Position numbers and translations under genes: made by a program
Part shown: positions 1 to 10,110 of the stretch, piece by piece
Numbering within the stretch: the stretch's first letter is position 1
Layout: every line of letters begins with the position of its first letter
The notes under the pieces: model-generated
What the model was told of the DNA's origin: nothing
Databases searched by the model: none
Seen by the model: only the letters and a program-made list of their open reading frames with translations
Assembly: GCA_031216445.1 (NCBI GenBank)
Contig: CM062205.1
Span: forward strand, 16,391,001 to 16,455,000
DNA: 64,000 bases
From: Lateolabrax maculatus
Lineage: Eukaryota; Chordata; Actinopteri; Acropomatiformes; Lateolabracidae
Reading direction: 5' to 3'

Positions 1-1340
1 TCAGCCAGGAGCAGCATGCTTATGACTTAGTGACACGGGCTGAGTGGAGGACATTGAGCAGTAAAAATTAGCAAGTTATACAGAGTGAAAAATGAAGCCA
101 TCAGAGAGCCATAAGCAGCCAACATTTGTTATTCCAAAGAAACCATTTCAGGAAGTAAGTTTTGTGGGTGTTGTTTGTATCGTCATTGTCTTGACTGTGA
201 AATACATTCCTTAACAGAGTTATATCCATTGTGTTGGTCCACTCTGCAATCATAATTGCTTAGGAAATAAGTGTGCTAGAAGACGGAACAACAGCTGAAT
301 GGTATTTCATATCCGCAGGAAACAAGAGTCCAGACACAAATTGATAATGTCAAAGATTCACACGCAAGTAATCTAAAAATGCTAGAGGAGTCTGTGTGCA
401 TAGAGGTTGGTGTTCACTTTGTCCTGTAGCAGGAAGCAGCAGATACCAGACGCTTGAATCAGGGTTTTCAAGGCCGGAAGAGACTTCCTTAAGTAGAAAT
501 GGGCAGCAGAGAACATTCATGGAATCAGCTAAACACTCAAATTCATAGAAAAATTAATTATTTTTCATCTTTATTTCTCTCTTTGATTATTTTCTCTGGC
601 CAGTAATCTTAAAGAAAAATCATTTCTGTGTCCCTGGCATTAAAGTGCACATCATTTTCTTTTATCTGTCTTTATTCAGCTGTTTGACTCCAATGAAAGA
701 ATCACATACTTCCTTTTATGTGACACTTATTTATACACTGTACCGCTCTTTCGTCATGCTCTGTGTAAGCCTGTGCGTCGATCCTTCCCTCCCTAAATTA
801 AAGATGTTGTAAACACACTGCAGCCTCTCCCTCTTTGGAAACTCTTGGGAACATCAGAGGGGTCCCTGGGTCTCTTACGTCTCTCCTGCTGCTCACGGCT
901 GCATCAGCTCCTCTGGGCAACGGCCCAATTGGCTAGGAGTCTGCTGCCCTGACCCTGAACCCTGAATATGAGGGGTTAGCCAAGGGCCAGCGCATAGGCT
1001 GAGGGTGGGTGTGGTGGCGGAGGTCAGGATGGGGGAGGTGGAGGGGGGGCGGGAGACAGCTATTAAACACAACAGAGGAAGGCCCATCAGGATGTGTCTT
1101 TTATAGCTGGCTGGTACTTGAAGGCATCAAACCCCACTCCCACAGATGAGAGCCAGGCCGTCCAGCTAGCAGATGAATCCTGTAAGGGTGGAAATGATGG
1201 GGTCAGGGTTTTTACAAGGTCAGGACGAGGTTAGTGGAGGGTCAGGGACTCAGTAGTCCCTCCTTTTCAGTCTAGGACATTGAAAGTCTGTTAACTACTT
1301 TGCAATACCCTCGCACAGTGGCTCTTAACACGTGTTGATG

Positions 1341-1740
1341 ACTTAAAAGAATTGTTCAACATTTAAGGAAATACCCATATTCATTTTCTTGCCAAGAACT
1401 AGATGAGAAGATCAATACCAGTTTCACGCCTGTAGAGTTAATATATACCTGAAGCCAGCTGGAGCCAGCTACTGGTAAGCTTAGCATAAAGACTGGAAAC
1501 TGTAGGAAACAGTCAGCCCCAATCCGTATACATGTAAAAAACATACTTACAGTGCCTCTGAAGCTCACAAATTAACACTTTTTTTTTTTGTTGTTTAATC
1601 TGTACAAAAAACATGATAAAAAAAAAGTGTAATAAACAAAAAATTGCCTTTTATGGATGGTTATGTCCCGGACTATTTCTTGGCTAGGAGAAAGTTACTG
1701 ATCCCGGTCAAAAAACAGCCCAGCATATAAAACCCCCTGT
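1341..1740 (+). repeat. interspersed repeat, percomorph 'TTAAAGGAATAGTTTGACATTTTGGG' family
   Basis: Reads cttaaaagaattgttcaaca, then ggaaatacccatattc, cttgccaagaactagatgag, aagatcaatacc, gcttagcataaagactggaa, agctcacaaattaacac and ccggactatttcttgg. Order and wording match a non-autonomous repeat I recognise from many percomorph fish sequences, with scattered mismatches and a degenerate 3' end. No coding capacity. Family name and exact right boundary are uncertain. Confidence 0.8.
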
Positions 1741-3941
1741 AAAACGGGATTTGCATTTTTGCACTTTGGTTTTCTTACGCAGTAAAAAAGCAAGATGTAA
1801 CTACAAATCTTGCATTATTAACTTATTATATACTTGTACTTCTGTACTTATTGCAGGGCATATTCCAAAGCACAACATACAATTTTACAATCATTACAGA
1901 GACTTTTTTATCTATCGAAGTAAAACTTTTGTCGCCATAATGTTCTGTCAGTTTTACATTTGAACAGTGTCAAAAAGGGACTATTTTTAAAAGCTTCTTT
2001 GGTGCATTTCATGTATGACGTTCCGCTGCCAAGAAATTACTGGATTCATGAACTTTGCTGCCAGAAAATCACACCCAGAAGCTTTACAATAAGCAGAAAC
2101 AATAAGAAAACATTGAGGTTTTGAAAAGAAACATGTAATCTTGGTCTTTTTACTTAAGGCATTACTGTTTGGTAGCTTTGTAGTTGATGGACTAAAAGAG
2201 GATGTTTACCCACATCCACAAACTCATACAGCTGAAAATCTGAATCCATGCATCACTATTATCATCATCATCATCACCACCCTCTAGATGACCCCATCCC
2301 ACTCACACCTCCAACCCCTTCACAACCCTTTCGACCCTCCAGCCCTCCAACCTCTCCTCCCTAACACCGTCTTGTTCCTTGTTTCATTTTCATTACAACC
2401 CTCCTGCGGGGACTTGAACTTGTTGCCCCGCCTGAACTGGGGTGACAGCTCACTAAATCACTGCCTTTTAGTGGCGCTGCCCCCTTTTTTATACACTTTA
2501 ATCACCAGACTCCAGTAACCAGGAATATTGGGCCCAGTGTATGGAATTCGCCTCATAAAAGAAAAAGCAGAGGCCACTGATGTGCTTCTCATGGCAGAAT
2601 TGCTGCTAGAATTCATCTTGTTCCTGCTGAGACGGTCGGGGAGGGGGGGGATTGATAGAGTCGGGGGCTCTCTCTTATGGGTGACAATCAATTGCTCAGA
2701 ATCAACAGGTTTTAGACCGTAAACTTGAGGTCATCTCCTATCTAGCCGACAGTTTCTCATCTGGCAATGCCGGTGTTAATGCTGGTGGGAGGCCTTGGAT
2801 TTTGTTTGTTATTTATGGTTAGTCACAGGTTTAGAAATGGTTCTGAATGATCGGAGTCTATCTTTCACACAGGGCCTGTCACAGCTGTAAAATGGTTAAC
2901 CCACTGTGTACACAATGTGTCTAGGAAGGGAAAAAATTCAGAAGAAATACACGCTGGTAATGTGGAAAAGTTTTGTTTTAAGAAACTTTTGCATATAGAA
3001 ACCTTTTTTTATATTTTAACATACAAATGTATCCCTTATTGAGTAAGATAACTCCACAAATCCAGTGCTGAATGCATTTTTCTTCTCATCCTTCTCCTCC
3101 TCTGCTTTTCATCAACATACACAGTACCTGCCTTGATCAATCCCTATTCTCAATGCTCATCCCTCCTCTGTCCTCCTCCTCCTCCTCCCTCTATTTCATC
3201 TCCAACCCAGCATTAATCCTTATCCTCCCTAAGGAAGCCCACTTCGTGCAGCAGTGAGGGTATTTAGAGCCAGTGTTGACATTGGACAGCACGTTAGACA
3301 AATATCCCCGACTCAGAAACCACAAGACAAATGGCAGACCCGAGCTCGCTGTGTTCTGGCAGTGAGTTTGCTGGTCTGGCTTAGCTGTGGCCAGCTATTC
3401 AGCACAGGTTACGTCTTACTGCAAGAAAAAAACTGACCGCTAAGGAGGGTAGGTGGATAGATGAAAGAAAACGTGGGGGCAGAGTAAAAAGAGGGAGAGA
3501 TGGAAAAAAAATTTAAAGGAAATAAGAGATGTCATTAATGTTGGAAATGAAGGAAACCAAACTGTAATCAAAATCAGATTGTTTTAGGATGGCATTAACA
3601 AGAAATAACAGAAAAAAGTTAAATGTACAGCATTAATACTTTGTCTATGGCACAAATGTTGTGGTGATGATGATGTTTGATGTTCAGATGGAGGGGAATA
3701 AAACCTAAAATTACTAAATCATTTGTGTCCAGAGAAGATATACGGAGGGTTTTGGCAAACCAGCAACTCCCACAGACAACCAGGTGGTGGCTTTGATTAT
3801 GGGTGCACATTACATCATTTCAAGGTGGAAACAAACACACATACCCACACACAGACAGCACTCACATGCAGACAGGGCCCTGTGACTCTGACAAGCTATC
3901 TACACACGCTCAACACATTACCACACGCATACACACCATAC

Positions 3942-3964
3942 CACACACACACACACACACACAC
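3942..3964. repeat. (CA)n microsatellite
   Basis: Pure CA run at the end of a broader CA-rich tract starting near 3832. Confidence 0.9.
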
Positions 3965-5238
3965 TTCAGAGATATGGGGCCCGTTTTGACAACCGCCAAG
4001 TTGACTTGGCACTGGTCAGACTGGAGTGATCCAAGAAAAGCAAAGCGGACCCACGAGAGGGTTGGGGCTTTTGTGTTTGTGGAGTGTCACACTTCATCAC
4101 GAGGGAAACCCATAACAGGCCCAGGAAGACCTTTGAAGCTATGGGAGGGGTGTGTGGGAATCGCCTCTGTGGCTACCTCTGATGTCAACTCCAATATTCT
4201 GATTGCAGGCTATTTCCTGGATTAGGATTGTGTTTGTCGGCTGAGGGGGAAACTGTCTGAGGATTGTATATCAGAGAGCAGACAAGCTAATTACAGCATC
4301 CCAATAGACAATTTACAGATTAAAAAGTATTTTCACCAACGCTGGCCATTGTAATGCTTAGCTCAGTTACAATATTTATTTACTAGTCATTATTGGCATA
4401 TCCTTTATCCTTTTAATGTGCATTGATTAGTGAAGATGTATAGAAAGAAAAATGAACATCATCCCTATAGTTTGTTTTATCTAGAAATTATTTCAACATA
4501 TACATTAAAAATGTTAATACATATTCTTTAGTGATGATTTCATTTAAGAAACGTATTTAGAAGATATGCTAATATGACTTGATGGTTTGACCATAGAGTC
4601 AGGTATATGTTTCATTTATAGTTTTCATTATTGGGTTTGGATTGCATAGCAAGGCTAACTGTCCAATGGTTTGGAAAACTAAGAGGAGCGTGTCTCTGTA
4701 AACCATTAGACTAAAGATCCTGTATGTAGACCAGTGTTTGGCAGGAGGGTCAGGTGATAGCAGTGCGTGCAGTTTGCTTTGGCTGCTTCATAATTAGTGG
4801 AATGGTGGTGTACTTTAATGGACCACATCATTTTGGCTGGATCTTCATAAGGATCAACCACTGAAGCCATAATTTGATTCTAGGATACCATAAGCAGGGC
4901 ACATCAATTCCAAATCAAGGAGAAATATTCAGGAAATTACATTTGTACTTAAGGATAGTTGGCTGGTTGGAAAAGTTTCCTTTTGCCTGCAGTGTTGGAT
5001 AGGTCAGTGAGTGATTTTTTTGTATTCATTTTGAAAATCCTGATTCATGCAAAAAATGCTTTTTTAAGACTTTCACTTAAGTATGTTGTATATATTTGTA
5101 TCTCCAGATCAAAAGTGATTAAATCAGCCCACAGTGTAACATGATACACAATACAGAGCTCATGATTTGAAAACTTGATTTGAATGCAAACAAACTATTA
5201 CTTAAGAAAATTCTCATGTATTTGTGTTTCGTGTCAGG

Positions 5239-5797
5239 CTAGCAGCGTGGCTCTATGGATGGCAATGTCGGCCTGTTGGTCTGTCTGACAGGTCGGTCAG
5301 TCAGTTGGTCCACCACTTTGGTCCAAGCTGAAATATCTCAACAAATATTGGATACACTGCCACAACATTTTGTAAAGACATTCATGGTCCCCAGAGGATG
5401 AATCCTACTGATATTGGTGATCCTCTGACCTCTCCTCCAGTGCCACCAGCAGGTTGACCCTTCTGGCTTGGATGGCGATAAAATTACCCGCACAAATTCA
5501 TGTCCCGCTCAGGATGAATTGTGTTATCTCTGGTCATACTCCAACCTTTCATCTAGTGCTAACATTAAGTAAAAAATCAATTTCTCCAACTATTGCAGTC
5601 CCATCACCCCCAGCTGTACTTGTGTTTACAGCTAATAAGCAATTTGCCAATCTGAGATGTTGAACATGGCAAACATTATACCTGCTGGACATCAACATGT
5701 TAACATTTTCATTGCGAGCATGTTGCATGCTGACATTAGCATTTATTGTAGTTTAAAGCACTGAATGTGCCCTGAATAGAGCACAGCATGGCTGCAG
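5239..5797 (+). repeat. interspersed repeat, copy 1 ('gctgaaatatctcaacaa... catggctgcagac' family)
   Basis: Begins ctagcagcgtggctctatgg; contains gctgaaatatctcaacaaat, acattcatggtccccagagg, aacatggcaaacattatacc and acatcaacatgttaacattt; ends agcacagcatggctgcagac. This matches a very common percomorph interspersed repeat and also a second diverged copy at 52783-53520 in this window, which directly supports repetitiveness. Confidence 0.85.
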
Positions 5798-6299
5798 ACT
5801 TAATAATAATAAAACAACATCCACATATTAAGACCAAGTTTCCGAACTTAGTTGGACTTTCTCCCTGTTGCGATGAAATTAGTCTAAACAAAAACAGCAT
5901 AGATTCTTCAGAGACATAATTGATTGTTTAATGTAGTTTAAATTATGATTTTCATGTATTTTCCACCGTCATCATAAGAAATATTGTAACACTGTTAATT
6001 AAATGGGTGCCCAATCAATTTAGGTTGGATCCAAATATGAGATATAAATACAAGTAACACTGAATCAGCACCACTTTGAAATGGCTCTGAAAGGCGTTTT
6101 CTAAGCAAAGATATTTATTATTTTGAAGACCAAATTATAGTTATCAGCAAAATAATCTCAGGGCTTTCACAGACGAGCAACATTTTATGAGGCAAAACAT
6201 TTTTTTTTATCCATTTCAATGTTTGTTGTAGTTTAGAAGCCAAATGGAAGTAGGGGTAAAAAGGGAATTGGGGGGATTTAGGGAAAAAAAAACTCAATT

Positions 6300-6530
6300 A
6301 CTGTTTGCAGACTGGGGCTGTTGTTAGGGACGGTGCCATGATCAAACACAATTTGGATCAAACCTCGACTTTATTTCACATTCTCTCACATTTCTAATCA
6401 AGGACCGATTAGCCTCAGACATTAATGAGCCTACTAATCCATTTGGGCCCCTCGTGATAACAGTTAATTGTCTGTAAAAATGTGTACAGATCCCCGTTTG
6501 GGTTGTTTACTAACTGATTTGGATGTGGTT
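6300..6530. promoter_or_regulatory. candidate conserved non-coding element upstream of dph6
   Basis: Repeat-free stretch with tctaatcaagg, cgattagcc, acattaatgag, ctactaatcc and agttaattgtctg within about 90 bp, a pattern typical of homeodomain-bound developmental enhancers. No coding potential. Function is inferred from motif clustering only. Confidence 0.35.
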
Positions 6531-9500
6531 AGGCCCTAAAGAGCTATCATTATGTTGATAGTTCTTAGGAAAATGAGCCCCTGATGGAGGCAACACCAGA
6601 GTGGAGCAGAGTTAAGAATACACAGGACTGCTTTCAACCATTGCTCACTTGAGTCAAAATTTATCACTATTTTAAGATAACATTTGGCTGTCATCAACCC
6701 TCGTTGAACTTCATTTATAATTAGCATGAGTTTTCTGTTTCGCTCACTACCCTATAGGGAAGGATGTTCCCTTCTTTTTACACAAACCTCTGACATTTGG
6801 ATAGACGTTGATTCACACTGTAAGAGCCAGGAAAAAAGTCCAGGCACTGGACTACCAGATGTTCCAGGCACTCATCTTAATTTGGCACTGCATTCTCTGT
6901 GTCCTCTGATTCATGTTTGTGGCTTAGTTGAAACTTAAATCCAAATTACAGTAAAATTCAAATCCAATTTGTGTTCTGCATAAAGTCACAATAGGAATTG
7001 TTCATTGGCTTGAGCTGTAGCAGAAAGTTCTGTTTGACATCAGTTACTAATGTTCAGTTAAATTAGAGGAAATTGGGATTACTATGACAAAGTTCACTGC
7101 TCACATTCCTTTATGTTCCTTGTGGTTCCACATTCCTTATGGTTTCACAGAATTAAATCTTATAAGTTTCAGAGTTCAGTAGCACATCAAATCAGCATGT
7201 CTTTGGCAGAAAATCAATTATGTTTATATTTGGATTGTAGTAGTCTGAGTGCACAAGTATCTAATATGAGATTTTTGGACTATATAAAACCTGGTCAAAA
7301 ACAAAACGGAAACCATTTTGAGGGGCGTGTCACCATTGGAGGCCCGGAATTTGTAGATACCACTACAGTGGATCTGATCTGTTGATCATTTTTTCATCAT
7401 CTATACCATTATACACTCAAACTAAACAACATTTTAAAACAATAAAGTTTTCTCTAAATTCTGCCTGCTTACTGTTTAATCAATGTGTCTAATCAATAGG
7501 AATAAATAATGTTGAGCTTTTATTCTTGACACATTTACCAGCAAATGTTTTGCAAAGACCCACAATCCACTACTACTATTAAGCAGTACTTCTATCAAGT
7601 ATACATGATGCACTGTGTTACTGCAGCATATGTACTTGCATTGTCATGTTGCTGAAGAGACCAGAAGTGTGTATGTGTGTTTGTATTCTGACCACTCAGC
7701 GTGCAACCTTGGCTGGCCTGTTCTGACACTCAATTTATTGTCTTGTGATTTGAGGCCTTAGTTTCTCATTACACCCAAAGTTTTTGTGTCCTTGTGTGAC
7801 AAAAATTAGTTTGTGTGTCTGTGTAAATCACCTGTCATATGCACATGCTCCTTTAAGAAAAGGCCAAGGGTGTCATTTGATTCCTGCTGCCTTGCTTTCA
7901 TATTTATGCGTCTCATATTCATGTCCATTGGCTGTGTCTCAGTTGGGCTATCCATCAACACTTTTTATTCCCATCGCACCAACAATAAGGACATAAAATG
8001 CTCTTTTATGTCAGCAAAATCCTGCCACAAATAAAACCGGAACAACACACCTCTTTATTTGTCTGGATAATAAACTACATAAATTAAAACTGATAAGTGA
8101 CAAAATTTGCATTAGTCATATCCTATGGGGCAGGGCTTTAATCGAAATTACCAGAGGCAGTGAAGCTGTATTATAAAGTATTACCCACAAAATTGGAAAC
8201 ATAGGTGATGTATAAATTAGTTTACAAAACTGAAGGAAAACCAGACCCAGGGGGATGTGTCCTGCTCTCTCCAAGACAAGGTCATTTTTCAAACCAACGT
8301 GTCAAAGAAGCATTTTGAAAACTATATCACTCATTCTGTAAAATAAAATGTTCACTCTGAAATATTAATTTTACAAAATTGTGTGTAGTTGTTGTTTGCT
8401 GTTCTGGTGCATGTATTGTACTTTGGTTCACTTGCCCAGGGACTGAGGATGAATATTACCTGTCCAGTACAGTATCTCATAATTCATCAGACTTCATGGA
8501 AGTTTATATTTTTATTGTAGCCACATTAAATAATAAAATAATAATGGTCATTGTTAAATAAACTAGAGGAAGTAAACACTGTAAATTAAGAAAGAAGAAA
8601 ACAATCAGATTAAGAAACAAAGAATGAAGGAAACTAAACTAAATTAAAAACATTGCATATTTTAGTATTTGCTCACCTTTCTGTAAAACTTTGGATTCAA
8701 AAACAATAATCATATCAAATCACTGATGTGTACTAAATCAAGAGCATATTCATCTATAAGAAAAGGGATCCTGTCCTCAGTCTGTACTGCCTGTACAGTG
8801 CCGCAACACAAATTATGCTCATCTGCAGGTTGTAGATTTTTCAATATATTCAGGATAAATAAAACAAAAACCAAACAAAAACAAAAAAGGGAACCTAGTT
8901 AAAAGCAATGGGCTGAAAGATGTCTCTCTCAATTTTGTACGCTCAAACAAAATCAGTTGCCTTTAGCCTGCTTAGGGGTAGAAGGTGAGGGAAGCACACA
9001 AAAGCAGTGCAATTATTCTGCTCTGGCACAACAACAGAGAGCAAAAAGAGCATCAAAGGCTTTCCTCTGAGCAAAATAGGGCTCCCTCAGAGGAAAAGTG
9101 CAACCTGTGTGTGAATACCAGTGCATGGACTTTTGGTCCTCTCTTGAGACACAAGAGGTAAAGTGTTTGAGTCAGTGTCAGTATTAGAGTTACAGTGCAT
9201 ATCCACTTTGATTATGTTATAGTACAGAGTGCACCGGCAGTACTCTAAATGGCAGTTTTTAAAAGTTGCTTTAAATATGGTACATTTCTGAGAACACATG
9301 AAACTGTTTGTGAAATTCATATTTTCATTTCAATTCACATATGAAATGTCCCACATTTAATTCATCACATGTAAAATGTGTTTCACGTTATATTACATTG
9401 TTGCTTTCACATGTGATGTGTTACATCTCATTCAAATTTAACATGTAAAAATATATAAATAAAATAAAGCACATGTGCACACGTGCCTACTGGGATTGCC

Positions 9501-9566
9501 TACATAGTTGTTGTTGTTGTGTGTGCTCTTTTGTAAGTGAATAAGAAAGATAGATACATTTTATGT

Positions 9567-9605
9567 ATTTATCTATTTCTTTTAATAACAAAGAAATAGA
9601 TAAAT
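9567..9605. repeat. perfect AT-rich inverted repeat (16-bp arms)
   Basis: Arm 9567-9582 (atttatctatttcttt) and arm 9590-9605 are exact reverse complements with a 7-nt loop. It lies 2 bp before a second perfect hairpin. Confidence 0.9.
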
Positions 9606-9607
9606 TA

Positions 9608-9654
9608 AATAACAAATAAAGATAAAATACATGATTTTATCTTTATTTGTTATT
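9608..9654. repeat. perfect AT-rich inverted repeat (21-bp arms)
   Basis: Arms 9608-9628 and 9634-9654 are exact reverse complements around the 5-nt loop acatg. It sits about 430 bp upstream of the dph6 start codon. Function unknown; it could be a short transposon remnant or a cruciform-prone site. Confidence 0.9.
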
Positions 9655-9959
9655 ATTCTCGATAATATTATTTATTATTATTTATTTACTTATTTTACTT
9701 TAGGATGTTTTTCAATGATTTGGTTGTCACCAGTTTGTGTCTTTCATCATAGTATGGCCATAGTAATGTGAAAACCAGTAATTCCTATTTTCGCTTTAAA
9801 ATTCTGGATTATTATACTTACATTCTTTACTTTGAACAACCTGTCAACACAGCACTTAATCATTGATATGACTGTAAGTTGATAGAAAGAGAGAAAATAC
9901 CAGGGATTGATTTTCTATCAGGCATATTGAAGGGCAACTTGGTATATATGAGGGTCCTT

Positions 9960-10087
9960 TAACAACCCGGAAGTCCAGCGCTCACATGTTGTGTACATGC
10001 ACCGGTTGCTAAGCACAGCTATCACATCGTGCACCGTTACAGCCAATACATTTGATGTCAGTTGACTCTTTAGCAAAAAATAAGAAG
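9960..10087 (+). promoter_or_regulatory. dph6: dph6 promoter and 5' UTR
   Basis: CCGGAAGT at 9967-9974 is a consensus ETS-family site, common in TATA-less housekeeping promoters. The stretch is richer in CpG than its surroundings (cccgg, agcgc, accgg, tcgtg, accgt), and no TATA box is visible. GGTTGCTAAGC near 10003 resembles half of an RFX X-box. The transcription start is not visible. Confidence 0.55.
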
Positions 10088-10110
10088 ATGAAAGTGGTCG
10101 CGTTAATAAG
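10088..10110 (+). CDS. dph6: dph6 coding exon 1
   Basis: Codes MKVVALI plus two bases of Ser8, ending at donor gtaacc. The start is chosen because family members begin a few residues before SGGKDS and this ATG has A at -3. An in-frame ATG at 10055 would add 11 residues but has T at -3. The exon is very short (23 coding nt) and is recognised only by its join to exon 2. Confidence 0.88.

Larger units (their letters stand above)
1..9959. other. intergenic region upstream of dph6
   Basis: No exon is supported here on either strand; open frames are short and unlike known proteins. It holds two interspersed repeats (1341-1740 and 5239-5797), a CA-rich tract near 3832-3964, a homeodomain-motif-rich block near 6300-6530, CACATGTG-rich sequence at 9334-9480 and a hairpin pair at 9567-9654. 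The rest is unremarkable AT-rich sequence. Confidence 0.6.

Noticed and set aside
92..154. Possible exon: open 21-codon stretch starting with ATG and ending at a perfect gtaagt donor
   Set aside because: An in-frame TGA lies just upstream, the peptide is not recognised, and there is no second exon or promoter to join. One good donor is expected by chance in this much sequence.
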